From NCBI RefSeq assembly GCF_003086295.3, contig NC_092039.1, forward strand, positions 64,984,649-65,048,648: a stretch of 64,000 nucleotides of DNA. The letters run 5' to 3'. Position 1 is the first letter of the stretch. Each line of letters starts with the position of its first letter. The translations under genes were made by a program, and so were the position numbers. The notes beneath the pieces are model-generated. The model worked only from the letters and a program-made list of their open reading frames with translations. It was not told where the DNA came from and made no database searches. Of this stretch, positions 54,599-63,228 are shown piece after piece. The DNA comes from Arachis hypogaea. Its lineage: Eukaryota > Streptophyta > Magnoliopsida > Fabales > Fabaceae.

Positions 54599-55806
54599 TG
54601 AAAATCAATTAGGATAAAAAGAAGATAATATACTATAAATCTCAAAATATCAATGAATATTAATTATAATTAGATGAGCGGGACTTGTAGCTTTTTACTT
54701 CTGAACAGTTTTGGCATCTCACTTTTTCCTTTGAAGTTTAGAATGATTGGCTTCTATAGGAACTTAGAATTTCAGATAGTGTTATTGATTCTCCTAGTTA
54801 AGTATGTTGATTCTTGAACACAGCTACTTTTATGAGTCTTGGCCGTGGCCCTAAGCACTTTGTTTTCCAGTATTACCACCGGATACATAAATGTCACAGA
54901 CACATGACTGGGTGAACCTTTTCAGATTGTGACTCAGCTTTGCTAGAGTCCCCAGTTAGAGGTGTCCAGAGCTCTTAAGCACACTCTTTTTGCTTTGGAT
55001 CACGACTTTAACCACTCAGTCTCAAGCTTTTCACTTGGGTCTACATGCCACAAGCACATGGTTAGGGACAGCTTAATTTAGCCGCTTAGGCCTGGATTTT
55101 ATTTCCTTGGGCCCTCCTATCCATTGATGCTCAAAGCCTTGGATCTTTTTTACCCTTGCCTTTTGGTTTTAAGGTCTATTGGCTTTTTCTGCTTGCTTTT
55201 CTTTTCCTTTCTATTTTTTTCGCCAATTATTTTTTTATTATTTTTTATTTTTTTATTTTTTGCCATTCACTGCTTTTTCTTGCTTCAAGAATCAATTTTA
55301 TGATTTTTCAGATTGTCAATAACATTTATCTTTGTTCATCATTATTTCAAGAGCCAACAATTTTAGCATTCATACACAACAAGATCAAAAATATGCACTG
55401 TTCAAGCATTCATTCAGAAAACAAAAAGTATTGTCACCACATCATTATAATTAAACTAAATTCAATGATAAATTCGAAATTCATGTACTTCTTGTTCTTT
55501 TGAATTAAAAACATTTTTCATTTAAGAGAGGTGAAGGATTCATAGAATTATTCATAGCCTTAAGACATAGTTACTAAATATTAATGATCATGTAATAAAG
55601 ACACAAAACATAAACATTTAACATAAAATCGAAAAGCAGAAAAAAAAATTTAAGAACAAGGAATGAGTCCACCTTAGTGAGGGTGGCGCCTTCTTGAAGG
55701 ACCATTGATGCTTTTTGGGCTCCTTTATGTCTCTTCCTTACCTCAGTTGCTTGATCCCTAGTGATTTTAGTGCTCTTATCCTTATTTACTCCCAATAGTT
55801 GTGTGG
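54599..55806 (-). other. 3' non-coding region of C
   Basis: The reverse complement matches 63229-64000 of D (GCCACGGCCAAGACTC, GGTTCACCCA, CTCTAGCAAAGCTGAGTC). Contains the GGACACCTCTAA block near 54955. A T-rich stretch lies at 55220-55265. No coding. Confidence 0.65.
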
Positions 55807-55875
55807 AGGACCCCTAAGGTATCTTAGGAATCTCTTGATTTGCAGTCAAATATTCTACCACTGAGCTATAAACCC
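55807..55875 (-). tRNA. tRNA-Cys(GCA)-like pseudogene
   Basis: The minus strand starts GGGTTTATAGCTCAGTGGTA, with an intact-looking D arm, then TTTGA-CTGCAAA-TCAAG as anticodon stem-loop (anticodon GCA; plus 55841-55843). The T arm is altered (CCTAAG pairing with CTTAGG, B box lost), and the acceptor strands pair poorly. About 69 nt. It lies exactly where the second ORF of C breaks off, so it was captured or marks the joint. Not expected to be functional. Confidence 0.6.
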
Positions 55876-56067
55876 TTTAGATGAGTCTTTCCATCTCCCA
55901 TGACTCGGAGGTGGAAGCTTTTTGTCTTCCTTTTTCTCTTTTTTTCTTTTTTTTTGAGATTTCTCTGAATTATTGATTTTTAGTTTCTCTTGACTTCCTC
56001 TTTAGAGTCCTTTCAGGTTCAGGATCTACTTCAATAAGAATGTTCTTGTCCTTGCTCCTGCTCATAT
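55876..56067 (-). pseudogene. gag start fused to a second-ORF fragment in C
   Basis: ATG at 56065-56067 opens MSRSKDKNILIEVDPEPERT and LKRKSRETKNQ, then a stop: the first ~31 codons of the D-type gag. After a T/A-rich joint, 55876-55925 matches the second ORF of D around TCCGAGTCATGGGAGATGG. About 3 kb found in D between these points is absent. Confidence 0.7.
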
Positions 56068-56815
56068 GAAAAAGAAGGGAACAGAAAATAATAATAGGGA
56101 TCCTCTTTGTCCAGATATAGAGGTTCCTTTATGTGAGTAGAAAAGAAGAAGAATAAGAAGGAGAAAAAGAAAATTTGAACTCAGAGAGATGGGGGTTCGA
56201 ATTTTAGGATGAAGAGAAGTGTTAGTAAATAAATAAAATAAATAGAAAGAGATGAGGGGGAGAAAAATTCGAAAATAATTTTGAAAAATGGGTTAGTAAT
56301 TTCGAAAATTAAAGGAAGAAATAAAATAAAAATTAAAATTTGAAACAATTAATTAAAAGAATTTTGAAAAAGAGGTCAGATATTTTCGAAAATTGAAGAG
56401 GGAAAAGTAGTTACGTGGTTTTGAAAAAGATAAGAAACAAACAAAAAGTTAATTAGTTAGTTGAAAAAGATTTGAAAATCAACTTTGAAAAGATAAGATA
56501 AGAAGTTAAATAAGATATTTTAAAATCAAATTTTTTTGAAAAAGATAAAATTTTGTAAAAGATAAGGTTAAAAAAGATTTAATTTTTAAAATTAAAATTA
56601 ATTACTTTACTAACAAGAAACTACAAGATGAGATTCTAGAATCTAAAAATTGATCCTTTCTTAACAAGAAAGTAACAAACTTCAAATTTTTTAATCAATC
56701 ACATTAATTGTTAGTGAATTTTCGAAAATATGATATAAAGATAAGAAAAAGATTTTGAAAATATTTTGAAAAAGATTTTTGAAATTTTCGAAAAAAGGAA
56801 GAAAATGGAAAAGCA
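56068..56815 (-). other. Partial leader of C
   Basis: Matches the D leader (AAAAATCTTTTTC-type repeats) but stops before the palindromes and primer site. Ends at the joint with the D LTR. Confidence 0.6.
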
Positions 56816-57252
56816 GATGGGAGGTAGCCACTGACAACGGTGAAACCCTTGCTTGAGCTTGCCATGGAAAGGAGTAAGAAGGATTGGATGAAGACAGTAG
56901 GAAAGCAGAGAGATGGAAGGGACAAGCATCTTCATACGCTTATCTGAAATTCCAACCAATGAATTACATAAGTATCTCTATCTTTATCTTTATGTTTTAT
57001 TCGTATATCACCCATATCCATTTGAGTTTGCCTGACTAAGATTTACAAGGTGACCATAGCTTGCTTCATACCAACAATCTCTGTGGGATCGACCCTTACT
57101 CGCGTAAGGTTTATTACTTGGACGACCCAGTACACTTGCTGGTTAGTTGTGCGAAGTTGTGTTTATGCCATGGTATTGAATACCAAGTTTTTGGATTCAT
57201 TACCGGGGATTATTTGAGTTGTGAAAAGTATTGATCACAATTTCGTGCACCA
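56816..57252 (+). repeat. Truncated 5' LTR of D
   Basis: Matches the last ~440 bp of the LTR at 30697-32444 (GAGCTTGCCATGGAAAGGAG, GGGATCGACCCTTACTC) and ends TTTCGTGCACCA. It contains an extra primer-site-like copy at 57186-57210. Confidence 0.82.
57192..57210 (+). other. Second, decayed primer-site copy inside the LTR end
   Basis: ACCAAGTTTTTGGATTCATT, then ACCGGGGAT, repeats the layout of the true LTR-end/primer-site junction about 67 bp upstream of it. A shorter trace is in the LTR at 32403-32420. Confidence 0.7.
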
Positions 57253-57258
57253 AGTTTT

Positions 57259-57277
57259 TGGCGCTGTTGCCGGGGAT
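57259..57277 (+). other. Primer binding site of D (tRNA-Asp type)
   Basis: TGGCGCTGTTGCCGGGGAT, one difference from A and G; 6 nt after the LTR end. Confidence 0.82.
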
Positions 57278-58894
57278 TGTTGAGTTTGGACAACTGACGG
57301 TTCATCTTGTTGCTTAGATTAGGTATTTTTTTTCGGAATTCTTGAAGATGAATTCTAGAGTTTCATGATGATTTGTTGAAGTCTGGCTGGCTGTAAAGCC
57401 ATGTCTAATTTCATTGGACCGAGGTTTCAACTTATCATCACAAGAGCTTGTTGATTTTTATCAATCTTGCTGTTGGAGCAGTGATCTGCTAAGGCTTGGC
57501 TGGCCATTGGCCATGTCTAGTGTTTTGGACCGAAGCTTTCCTTGAAAGCTTGGCTGGCTGTGAAGCCATGTCTAATTCCTGGACCGGAGTCTTAGACTAG
57601 CATTGCACTGATTCCTGGAATTCTCATTAAGAATTATGATACCTTTATTTTCTTTTTCCACTTAATTTTCGGAAAAAGCACAAAAAAAATTTACAAAGTC
57701 ATAAAATCCAAAAATATTTCTTGTTTGAGTCTAGTGTCTCATGTTAAGTTTGGTGTCAATTGCATGCATTCATTCATGTGTCTTAGTGATCTTCAAGATG
57801 TTCTTGATGATTTCTTACTCTAATCTTTATATTCTCTTGACTTGAGTGTTTTGTGTGTCTCATATGCATTCTCATTTTACTAGTGTCAGTAGTATACAAA
57901 CTGCTAAGTTTGGTGTCTTGCATGCATTGTTATTTGATTCTTGTTGCATTTTGATTTTTCCTTATTATTAAAAATCCAAAAATATTTTTAATTTGTGTCT
58001 TCTCAAGTCAATAATACAGAGAATTGAAGATTCAGAACATACAGCAGAGAAATTACACAGAAAAAGCTGGGCGTTCAAAACGCCCAGTGAAGAAGGACAG
58101 ACTGGCATTTAAACGCCAGCCAGGGTACCTGGTTGGGCGTTTAACGCCCAAAAGGGTAGCATTTTGGGCGTTAAACGCCAGAATGTGCACCATTCTGGGC
58201 GTTTAACGCCAGGATGGCACAAGAGGGAAGATTCTATTTTCAATGCAATTTTTTTCAAATTTTCAAAGTTTTTCAAAATCAAATCTTTTTCAAATCATAT
58301 CTTTTCAATCATATGTTTTCAAAATCAATTACTTTCCACTTTCAAAGATACTTGCTATCAATTAATAATTTGGTTCAACATTTCAAGTATGTTGCCTTTT
58401 CTGTTGAGAAAGGTTTAATGTTTGAATCATATCTTTTCTTGATAGCCAAGTCATTGATTTTCAAAATCAAATCTTTTTAAAAAGTTTTTCAAATCATATC
58501 TTCTCAATCACATCTTTTTAAAACTAATCATATCTTCTTAACCACATCTTCTTCAAAATAGTTTTCAACCATATCTTTTTAATTTCTAATTTCAAAATCT
58601 TTTTCAAAAATCACTTGATCTCTTTCCCACTCTTGGTTTTCGAAAATTAATTAGTGTTTTTCAAAAATGTTTTCAAAATCTTTTACTTAATTTTCGAAAA
58701 TTACTTCCCTTCTTCTCACATCCTTCTATATATGAACTAACACTATTCCTTAATGCAAAATTCGAACTCCATCTTCTTTGATAAGTTCGAATTTTCTACT
58801 TCTGTCTTCTATTTTTCTTTTCCTCTGACACCTCAGGGAATCTCTATACTGTGACATAGAGGATTCCACATTTTCTGGTTCTCTTCTCTTTCTT
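57278..58894 (+). other. Leader of D with palindrome array
   Basis: Non-coding. Three GGCTGGC/GCCATGTC repeats lie at 57380-57580 (TTGGCTGGCTGTGAAGCCATG type), then AAGTTTGGTGT at about 57745 and 57903. Five GGCGTTTAACGCC-type palindromes are at 58066-58215, followed by repeated AAATCTTTTTCAAATCATAT. Overlapping short frames are ignored. Confidence 0.65.
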
Positions 58895-61234
58895 ATGAGC
58901 AGGAGCAGAGACAAAAGCATTCTTGTTGAGGCTGATCCTGAACCTGAAAGGACCTTGAAGCGAAAGCTAAGAGAAGCTAAGGCACAATTCTCTGTAGAGG
59001 ACCTAACAGAAATCTTCAAAGAAGAAGAACTCATGGCAGCCGAAAACAACAACAATGCCAACAATGCAAGGAAGGTGCTGGGTGACTTTACTGCACCTAC
59101 TCCCGACTTCTATGGGAGAAGCATCTCTATCCCTGCCATTGGAGCAAACAATTTTGAGCTTAAGCCTCAATTAGTTTCTCTAATGCAACAGAATTGCAAG
59201 TTCCATGGACTTCCATTGGAAGATCCTCATCAGTTTTTAGCTGAATTCTTGCAAATATGTGACACTGTCAAGACTAATGGGGTTGACCCTGAGGTCTACA
59301 GACTTATGCTATTCCCTTTTACTGTAAGAGACAGAGCTAGGACATGGTTGGACTCACAACCTAAAGAAAGCCTGGACTCTTGGGAAAAGCTAGTCAATGC
59401 CTTCTTGGCAAAGTTCTTTCCACCTCAAAAATTGAGTAAGCTTAGAGTGGAAGTCCAAACCTTCAGACAGAAGGAAGGAGAATCCCTCTATGAAGCTTGG
59501 GAAAGATACAAACAATTAATCAGAAAGTGTCATTCTGATATGCTTTCTGAATGGAGCATCATAGGTATTTTCTATGATGGTCTCTCTGAACTGTCCAAGA
59601 TGTCTTTGGATAGCTCTGCTGGAGGATCTCTTCATCTGAAGAAGACGCCTACAGAAGCTCAAGAACTCATTGAAATGGTTGCAAATAACCAATTCATGTA
59701 CACTTCTGAAAGGAATCCTGTGAACACTGGGACTAATCAGAAGAAATGAGTTCTTGAGATTAATACTCTGAATGCCATATTGGCTCAGAACAAAATATTG
59801 ACTCAACAAGTCAATATGATTTCTCAAAGTCTGTTTGGAATGCAAAATGCACCAAGCAGTACTAAGGAAGCTTCATCTGAGGAAGAAGCTTATGATCCTG
59901 AGAACCCTTCAATGGAAGAGGTGAATTACATGGGAGAACCCTATGGAAACACCTATAATCCTTCATGGAGAAATCATCCAAATTTCTCATGGAAGGATCA
60001 ACAGAGACCTCAACAAGGTTTCAACAATAATAATGGTGGAAGAAACAGGTTTAGCAATAGCAAGCCTTTTCCATCATCTTCTTAGCAACAGACAGAGAGT
60101 TCTAAGCAGAATACCTCTGACTTAGCAACCATGGTCTCTGATCTAATCAAAACCACTCAAAGTTTCATGACTGAAACAAGGTCCTCCATTAGAAACTTGG
60201 AGGCACAAGTGGGTCAGCTGAGCAAGAAAATTACTGAACTCCCTCCTAGTACTCTTCCAAGCAATACAGAAGAAAATCCAAAAGGAGAGTGCAAGGCCAT
60301 CAACATGGCCGAATTTTGGGAGGAAGGAGAGGCAGTGAACGCCACTGAGGAAGACCTCAATGGACGTCCACTGGCCTCCAATGAGTTCCCCAATGAGGAA
60401 CCATGGGAATCTGAGGCTCAAAATGAGACCATAGAGATTCCATTGGACTTACTTCTGCCATTCATGAGCTCTGATGAGTATTCTTCCTCTGAAGAGGATG
60501 AGTATGTCACTGAAGAGAAAGTTGCTAAATACCTTGGAGCAATCATGAAGCTAAATGACAAGTTATTTGGAAATGAGACTTGGGAGGATGAACCCCCTTT
60601 GCTCACCAAAGAACTGGATGACTTGTCTAGGCAGAAACTGCCTCAAAAGAGACAGGATCCTGGGAAGTTTTCAATACCTTGTACCATAGGCACCATGACC
60701 TTCAAGAAGGCCTTGTGTGACTTAGGGTCAAGTGTAAACCTCATGCCTCTCTCTGTAATGGAGAAGTTAGGGATCTTTGAGGTGCAAGCTGCAAAAATCT
60801 CACTAGAGATGGCAGACAACTCAAGAAAACAAGCCCATGGACTTGTAGAGGATGTTCTGGTAAAAGTTGAAGACCATTACATCCCTACTGATTTTATAGT
60901 CCTAGAGACTGGGAAGTGCATGGATGAATCCATCATCCTTGGCAGACCCTTCCTAGCCACAGCAAAGGCTGTGATTAATGTTGATAGAGGAGAGTTGATC
61001 ATTCAAGTGAATGGAGAATCCTTGGTGTTTAAGGCCCAAGGATATCCCTCTACCACCATGGAGAGGAAGCATGAAGAGCTTCTCTCAAAACAGAGCCCCC
61101 ACAGTCAAACTCTAAGTTTGATGTTGGGAGGCCACAACCAAACTCTAAGTTTGGTGTTGAACCCCCACATTCAAACTCTAAGTTTGGTGTTAGGAGGTTC
61201 CAACATTGCTCTTAGCATCTGTGAGGCTCCATGA
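58895..61234 (+). pseudogene. gag-protease polyprotein of D (two in-frame stops)
   Basis: One frame of 780 codons from ATG 58895 to TGA 61232-61234, with TGA at 59747-59749 and TAG at 60086-60088. Domains: basic N-terminus; gag core (about residues 85-235: LMLFPFTVRDRARTWLDSQP, FLAKFFPPQKLSKLRVEV, SLYEAWERYKQLIRKC); Asn/Gly/Gln-rich segment (NHPNFSWKDQQRPQQGFNNN) with no CCHC knuckle; coiled LEAQVGQLSKK; acidic SSSEEDEYVTEE; retropepsin-like domain with CDLGSSVNLMPLSV, then SIILGRPFLATAKAVINVD. The tail contains three repeats of QTLSLMLGG type, because AAACTCTAAGTTTGGTGTT is translated. Two point changes separate it from an open frame; it is inactive as it stands. Confidence 0.85.
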
Positions 61235-61243
61235 GAGTACTCT

Positions 61244-61290
61244 GTCAAGCTACTGACATTAAAGAAGCGCTTGTTGGGAGGCAACCCAAT
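61244..61290 (+). other. Twin-hairpin module of element D
   Basis: GTCA, loop AGCTAC, TGAC (61244-61257), then GTTGGG, loop AGGCAA, CCCAAT (61273-61290). It starts 9 nt after the stop and is in the gag frame, so readthrough would translate it. Confidence 0.77.
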
Positions 61291-61426
61291 GTTATATTTT
61301 ATCTATTTTTGTTTGTTATTTTATGTTTTTTGTAGGTTGATGATCATGAGAAGTCACAAAATCAATGAAAAAAGCAAAAATAGAATGAAAAACAGAAAGA
61401 AAAATAGCACACCCTGGAGGAGAGCA

Positions 61427-61606
61427 TGCTGGCGTTTAAACGCCAGTGAGGTTAGCTGTTGGGCATTTAACGCCTAGTCTGGCACCATTCTGGGCGTTTA
61501 ACGCCAGAAAGGGGCACCAGACTGGCGTTAAACGCCAGAAAAGGGCAAGAAGCTGGCGTTAAACGCCAGAAATGGGCACCAGCCCGGCGTTTAACGCCAG
61601 AAATGG
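61427..61606. repeat. Palindrome array downstream of gag in D
   Basis: Five units spaced about 40 bp: CTGGCGTTTAAACGCCAG, GGGCGTTTAACGCCAG, CTGGCGTTAAACGCCAG (twice) and CCGGCGTTTAACGCCAG. The arms are constant; the centre varies between TTTAA, TTAAA and TTTAAA. Confidence 0.85.
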
Positions 61607-61901
61607 CTAAAAACGCATTTTTGCATGCCATTTGGTGCAGGGATGACTTTTCCTTGACACCTCAGGATCTGTGGACCCCACAGGATCCCCACCTACCCCA
61701 CCACTCTCTCTCTTCTTCACCCATTCACCAATCACCTCAACACCTCTTCCCCAAAAACCCTTCACCTATCAAATCCCATATTTCTCTTCACCACTCACAT
61801 CCATCCTTCATAAAACCCCACCTACCTCACCATTCAAATTCAAACCACTTTCCCACCCAAACCCACCCATACATGGCCGAACATCACCCTTCCCCCTCTC
61901 C

Positions 61902-61909
61902 TATATAAA
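61902..61909 (+). promoter_or_regulatory. Possible internal promoter (TATATAAA) before the second ORF of D
   Basis: TATATAAAC lies in a C-rich context after a CA/CT-rich tract and is followed by a CT-rich, leader-like 190 bp before ATG 62103. This resembles an ordinary plant core promoter and 5' leader rather than LTR sequence. Confidence 0.45.
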
Positions 61910-62028
61910 CCCATCTTCACTCCTTCATCTTCACACAACCTAAACACTACTTCTCCCCCTTCTTGGCCGAACACAAAAGCCATTCCCTTCTTCCTCATTT
62001 CTTCTTCTTCTACTCTCTTCTTTCTTCT

Positions 62029-62064
62029 TTTGCTCGAGGACGAGCAAACATTTTAAGTTTGGTG
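62029..62064 (+). other. RGGA-loop hairpin and purine-type tract before the second ORF of D
   Basis: TTTGCTCG, AGGA, CGAGCAAA (62029-62048), two bases, TTTTAAGTTTGGTGTGG. It lies 40-55 nt before ATG 62103, not next to an LTR. Confidence 0.72.
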
Positions 62065-62102
62065 TGGTAAAAGCATTGCTTTTTATTTTTCCATAACCAT
62101 TT

Positions 62103-63228
62103 ATGGCATCCAAGGCCGGAGAAACCTCTAGAAAGAGGAAATGGAAGGCAAAAGCTTCCACCTCCGAGTCATGGGAGATGGATAGATTCATCTAAAGGGT
62201 GCATCAAGACCACTTCTATGAAGTTGTGGCCTTGAAGAAGGTGATCCCCGAGGTCCCTTTTTCACTCAAAAAGAGTGAATATCCGGAGATCTGACATGAG
62301 ATCCGAAGAAGAGGTTGGGAAGTTCTTACCAACCCCCATTCAACAAGTCGGAATCTTAATGGTTCAAGAGTTCTATGCCAATGCATGGATCACCAAGAAC
62401 CATGATCAAAGTGTGAACCCGGATCCAAAGAATTATCTTACTATGGTTCGGGGGAAATACTTGGATTTTAGTCCGGAAAATGTAAGGTTGGCATTCAACT
62501 TGCCCATGATGCAAGGAGATGAACATCCTTACACTAGAAGGGTCAACTTTGATCAAAGGTTGGACCAAGTCCTCACAGTCATATGTGAAGAGGGCGCCCA
62601 ATGGAAGAGAGATTCAAGAGGGAAGCCGGTTCAATTGAGAAGGCATGACCTCAACCCTGTGGCTAGGGGATGGTTGGAGTTCATCCAACGCTCAATCATT
62701 CCCACTAGCAACCGGTCCGAAGTTACCATAGACCGGGCTATCATGATTCATAGCATCATGATTGGAGAAGAAATAGAAGTTCATGAGGTTATAGCTCAAG
62801 AGCTTTATAAGGTGGCGGACAAGTCCTCTACCTTGGCAAGGTTAGCCTTCCCTCATCTCATTTGTCACCTCTGTTATTCAATTGGAGTTGACATAGAGGG
62901 AGACATTCCCATTGATGAGGATAAGCCCATCACTAAGAAGAGGATGGAGCACACAAGAGATCCCACTCATCATGAGATCCTTGAGATGCCTCAAGGGATG
63001 CACTTTCCTCCACAAAACTATTGGGAGCAACTAAACACCTCCCTAGGAGAATTGAGTTCCAACATGGGACAACTAAGGGCGGAGCATCAAGAACACTCCA
63101 TCATCCTCCATGAAATTAGAGAAGATCAAAGAATCATGAGAGAGGAGCAACAAAGACAAGGAAGAAACATTGAGGAGCTCAAGCACTCCATAGGATCTTC
63201 AAGAGGAAGAACAAGCCGCCATCACTAA
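62103..63228 (+). pseudogene. Second ORF of D (plant retroelement 'putative plant transposon protein' type)
   Basis: The frame starts at ATG 62103 (MASKAGETSRKRKWKAKAST), with TAA 62193-62195 and TGA 62292-62294, then a one-base insertion in the C run at 62332-62336. From there the downstream frame (open from 62275) runs to TAA 63226-63228. Recognisable text: VQEFYANAW, MVRGKYLDFSPENVRLAFNL, HDLNPVARGWLEFIQRSIIP, VTIDRAIMIHSIMIGEEIEV and AFPHLICHLCYSIGV, then a coiled, Gln/Glu-rich C-terminus (REEQQRQGRNIEELKHSIG). The core fits the family Pfam calls putative plant transposon protein, from memory. Its function is unknown; it lies in the env position of Athila-like elements but shows no signal peptide or membrane helix. 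Broken in this copy. Confidence 0.72.

Larger units (their letters stand above)
52893..56815 (-). mobile_element. Element C: deleted FIDEL-like element
   Basis: On the minus strand: part of the leader (56815-56068), 31 codons of gag, a jump to a few dozen bases of the second ORF, a tRNA-Cys-like sequence, the 3' non-coding region and the 3' LTR (54560-52893). The 5' LTR and primer site are missing; the sequence meets the truncated LTR of D head-to-head near 56810. Confidence 0.72.

Noticed and set aside
55807..55875. Functional tRNA-Cys gene
   Set aside because: T arm lacks a B box and the acceptor ends do not pair well; it lies in a broken retroelement.
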